A DNA stretch of 27,955 nt from CAYWKL01 sp964459095. Its GTDB lineage: Bacteria > Patescibacteriota > Microgenomatia > Daviesbacterales > UBA10151. How positions within the stretch are numbered: the first letter of the stretch is position 1; the number at the start of each line of letters is the position of its first letter. The notes under the pieces were generated by a model. That model had not been told where the DNA came from and searched no databases. It worked only from the letters and a program-made list of their open reading frames with translations. This document shows, piece after piece, positions 27,301-27,955 of this stretch. The stretch lies in the NCBI GenBank assembly GCA_964459095.1, contig CAYWKL010000010.1, forward strand, positions 1-27,955. Direction: 5' to 3'. The translations under genes and the position numbers were made by a program.

Positions 27301-27782
27301 TCTGCTCCATATAACCTTCTTCCAGTTATTGGATCATCGCTTGCAGAAAAAAATACGCCCGGGGAGCGGACGATTTGGGAAACTATTACTCGCTCAATTC
27401 CATTAATAATAAATGTACCTTTATCAGTCATCATTGGAATATCACCCAAGAAAGCCTCTTGGGTATAGGTTTCCTCTGTTTGAAGATTAGTTAGAGTAAC
27501 TTTAATTCTTAAAGGTGCATCATATGAGACGCCTTTAAGTATGCACTGTTCAGGGGTAAGTTTAAGTTTTCCAAAAGAATAATCAACAAACTCTAGTTTC
27601 CAGTTTTTGCCTGTAAAATCTAAAATTGGAGAAACTTCTTTTAAAATCGTGCCTATACCTTCTTCAAGGAACAGTTTATATGAGTCTTTTTGTATTTTTA
27701 TAAGGTCCAAATCCTTAGGGCTGGAGGGGTTTTTACCCCAATAGACTCGTCCGTTAATATAGCTTACTCCCAAATCTGGCAT
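24399..27782 (-). CDS. rpoB: RNA polymerase beta subunit
   Basis: The product is the 1127-residue beta subunit of RNA polymerase. It shows RPSHGSWLEFSISR, the rifampicin-pocket segment SSQLSQILDQTNPLSEVDHL (about 387-406) followed by RRLSVMGTGG, RIDPVRSPEGQNIGLV near 430-445, GYEDAIVISNRL, GDKLAGRHGNKGVISK near 838-853 and GGQRLGEMEVWALEAYGAA. The positions matching E. coli D516, H526, R529 and S531 are unchanged, while P535 is threonine. An acidic tail of about 75 residues follows the conserved C-terminus. The ATG at 27780-27782 (MPDLGVSYINGRVY) was preferred to a TTG six codons upstream. No Shine-Dalgarno site is seen. Confidence 0.98.
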   Translation of the reverse strand: MPDLGVSYINGRVYWGKNPSSPKDLDLIKIQKDSYKLFLEEGIGTILKEVSPILDFTGKNWKLEFVDYSFGKLKLTPEQCILKGVSYDAPLRIKVTLTNLQTEETYTQEAFLGDIPMMTDKGTFIINGIERVIVSQIVRSPGVFFSASDDPITGRRLYGAELRPSHGSWLEFSISRSDVLTVKIDRRRKFAATTLLRALGFSEEDITLQFKSVDTNPDHQYIGATLNKDLTKSQDEALLEIFRKMRPGDPVVLDTARSLIENMFFNSRRYNLTRVGRFKINKRLGLSLPNTPENWVLTKEDIVATLKYLINLANGKGKIDDIDHLANRRVRCVGELVAQNAFYVGLLRLERVIRERMSLLTPEVEISASGLVNARPVIAAINEFFRSSQLSQILDQTNPLSEVDHLRRLSVMGTGGIARDRASFSIRDINHSQYGRIDPVRSPEGQNIGLVTYLALYSRINEYGFLETPYKKVIDEKGKRKVTDDILYLTADDEEEMYITEATVEIDKNGYIIPSRVPVRYQGNFFEADSKLVNLIDVSPQQIVGTSASLIPFLAHDDANRALMGTHMQCQAVPLLSPSAPIVGTGMETIIADNMARVIRAPFDGTVSYVDGQKVILEGKGREEEFKVNKFVNNPMSTSFSQKPAVKLGQKVKAGELLIEGTSTEKGELAIGQNLLIAYMNYDGLGYEDAIVISNRLVKEDVLSSIHIEEYSTDVVETKLGPDEVTNDIPNVSEENLSNLDERGIVRIGAEVGPNDILVGKVQPKGETELTAEERLLRAIFGEKAKEVRDTSLRMPHGERGTVIGVQILSRDEGDDLDAGTLQRIKVKVAQLRKVTEGDKLAGRHGNKGVISKIVPAYDMPHLEDGTPVDIIISSVSILSRMNLGQLLEAHFGLAAKKLGFKIAAPVFDKIPEERLLEELKKAGFPSTGKMRLIDGRTGEYFTQDVTVGFAYFLKLIHMVEDKTHARSTGPYSLVTQQPLGGKAQMGGQRLGEMEVWALEAYGAANILQEMLTIKSDDVIGRAKAFEAIVKGTEIPQALIPESFKVLGKELQSLTISVEPQGVQVASITDSADDNQSDEALKLAEKKEIEEFKEALEVSEIGSESEIASEDSPMELVDPSVEETKEE

Positions 27783-27811
27783 AATTAGTAGATGGCACAA
27801 AGCTTAACATC

Positions 27812-27841
27812 AAAAAAAGTAAGCGTACACTACGTACGCCT
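27812..27841 (-). terminator. Terminator-like hairpin in the rpoB leader
   Basis: On the minus strand AGGCGTAC (27834-27841) pairs with GTACGCTT (27821-27828, one G-U) around a five-base loop and is followed by AC and seven T residues (27812-27818). It lies between the rpoB promoter and start codon, so it may attenuate rpoBC transcription. Confidence 0.65.
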
Positions 27842-27868
27842 CTTTAAAAATTTGATTTAAGTAAGAGA

Positions 27869-27897
27869 AGTTTAATACAAAAATTAAGGGGTGTCAA
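27869..27897 (-). promoter_or_regulatory. rpoBC promoter
   Basis: TTGACA (27892-27897, perfect consensus), a 17-base spacer, then TAAACT (27869-27874) on the minus strand. The predicted leader to the rpoB ATG is about 80 nt. Upstream of it (27898-27955) the sequence is AT-rich with no gene seen. Confidence 0.85.
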
Positions 27898-27955
27898 TAG
27901 TTCGCTTAATTAAAGTTTAATATCCGACACATCAGGTAAAATATGGATGTGTTAA

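Overview
The window is a nearly complete bacterial transcription/translation supercluster in which every supported gene lies on the minus strand, so it is transcribed from the right end of the window towards the left. It is AT-rich and uses the standard bacterial code. The order follows the classic beta-str-S10-spc-alpha layout. Three features suggest Candidate Phyla Radiation (Patescibacteria), possibly Microgenomates: rpmD (uL30) is absent between rpsE and rplO, intergenic sequence is dense in short palindromic repeats, and several ribosomal proteins carry long charged tails. The phylum is an inference from gene content and protein character.

Right block (27955 to 19654): a strong promoter and a terminator-like leader hairpin precede rpoB, followed by rpoC, rpsL and rpsG. 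Middle accessory patch (19653 to 18641): a short degenerate copy of the rpsG 3' end, two small unknown genes, four odd-length perfect palindromes or hairpins, and a second consensus promoter with a terminator-like leader. That promoter drives a stand-alone GreA-type coiled-coil gene followed by fusA (EF-G). fusA is followed one base later by a small unknown gene broken by a frameshift. The 15472-15876 gap holds an operator-like array of TGTTAC/GTAACA half-sites, a palindrome, tandem promoters and the tuf leader.

tuf ends in a good intrinsic terminator, then the S10-spc run begins: rpsJ, rplC, rplD, rplW, rplB, an unrecognised 123-residue gene, rpsS, rplV, rpsC, rplP, rpmC, rpsQ, rplN, rplX, rplE, rpsN, rpsH, rplF, rplR, rpsE, rplO, secY, adk-like, map, infA, rpmJ and the start of rpsM. 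Together these encode the RNA polymerase core, the decoding-site and peptidyl-transferase-centre proteins, both elongation factors, IF1, the Sec channel and N-terminal methionine removal.

The most interesting signal not explained by the genes is an RNA leader motif of about 67 nt immediately upstream of the start codons of rpsM, rplN, rplP and tuf. It has a long-range stem with compensatory base changes, and none of the four starts has an obvious Shine-Dalgarno site. Other points of interest are short genomic repeats apparently inserted in frame inside fusA, rplD and rplW, a class of U-tract-less palindromes sitting just 3' of genes, the unknown gene within the S10 operon, and a GreA coiled coil without its C-terminal domain.
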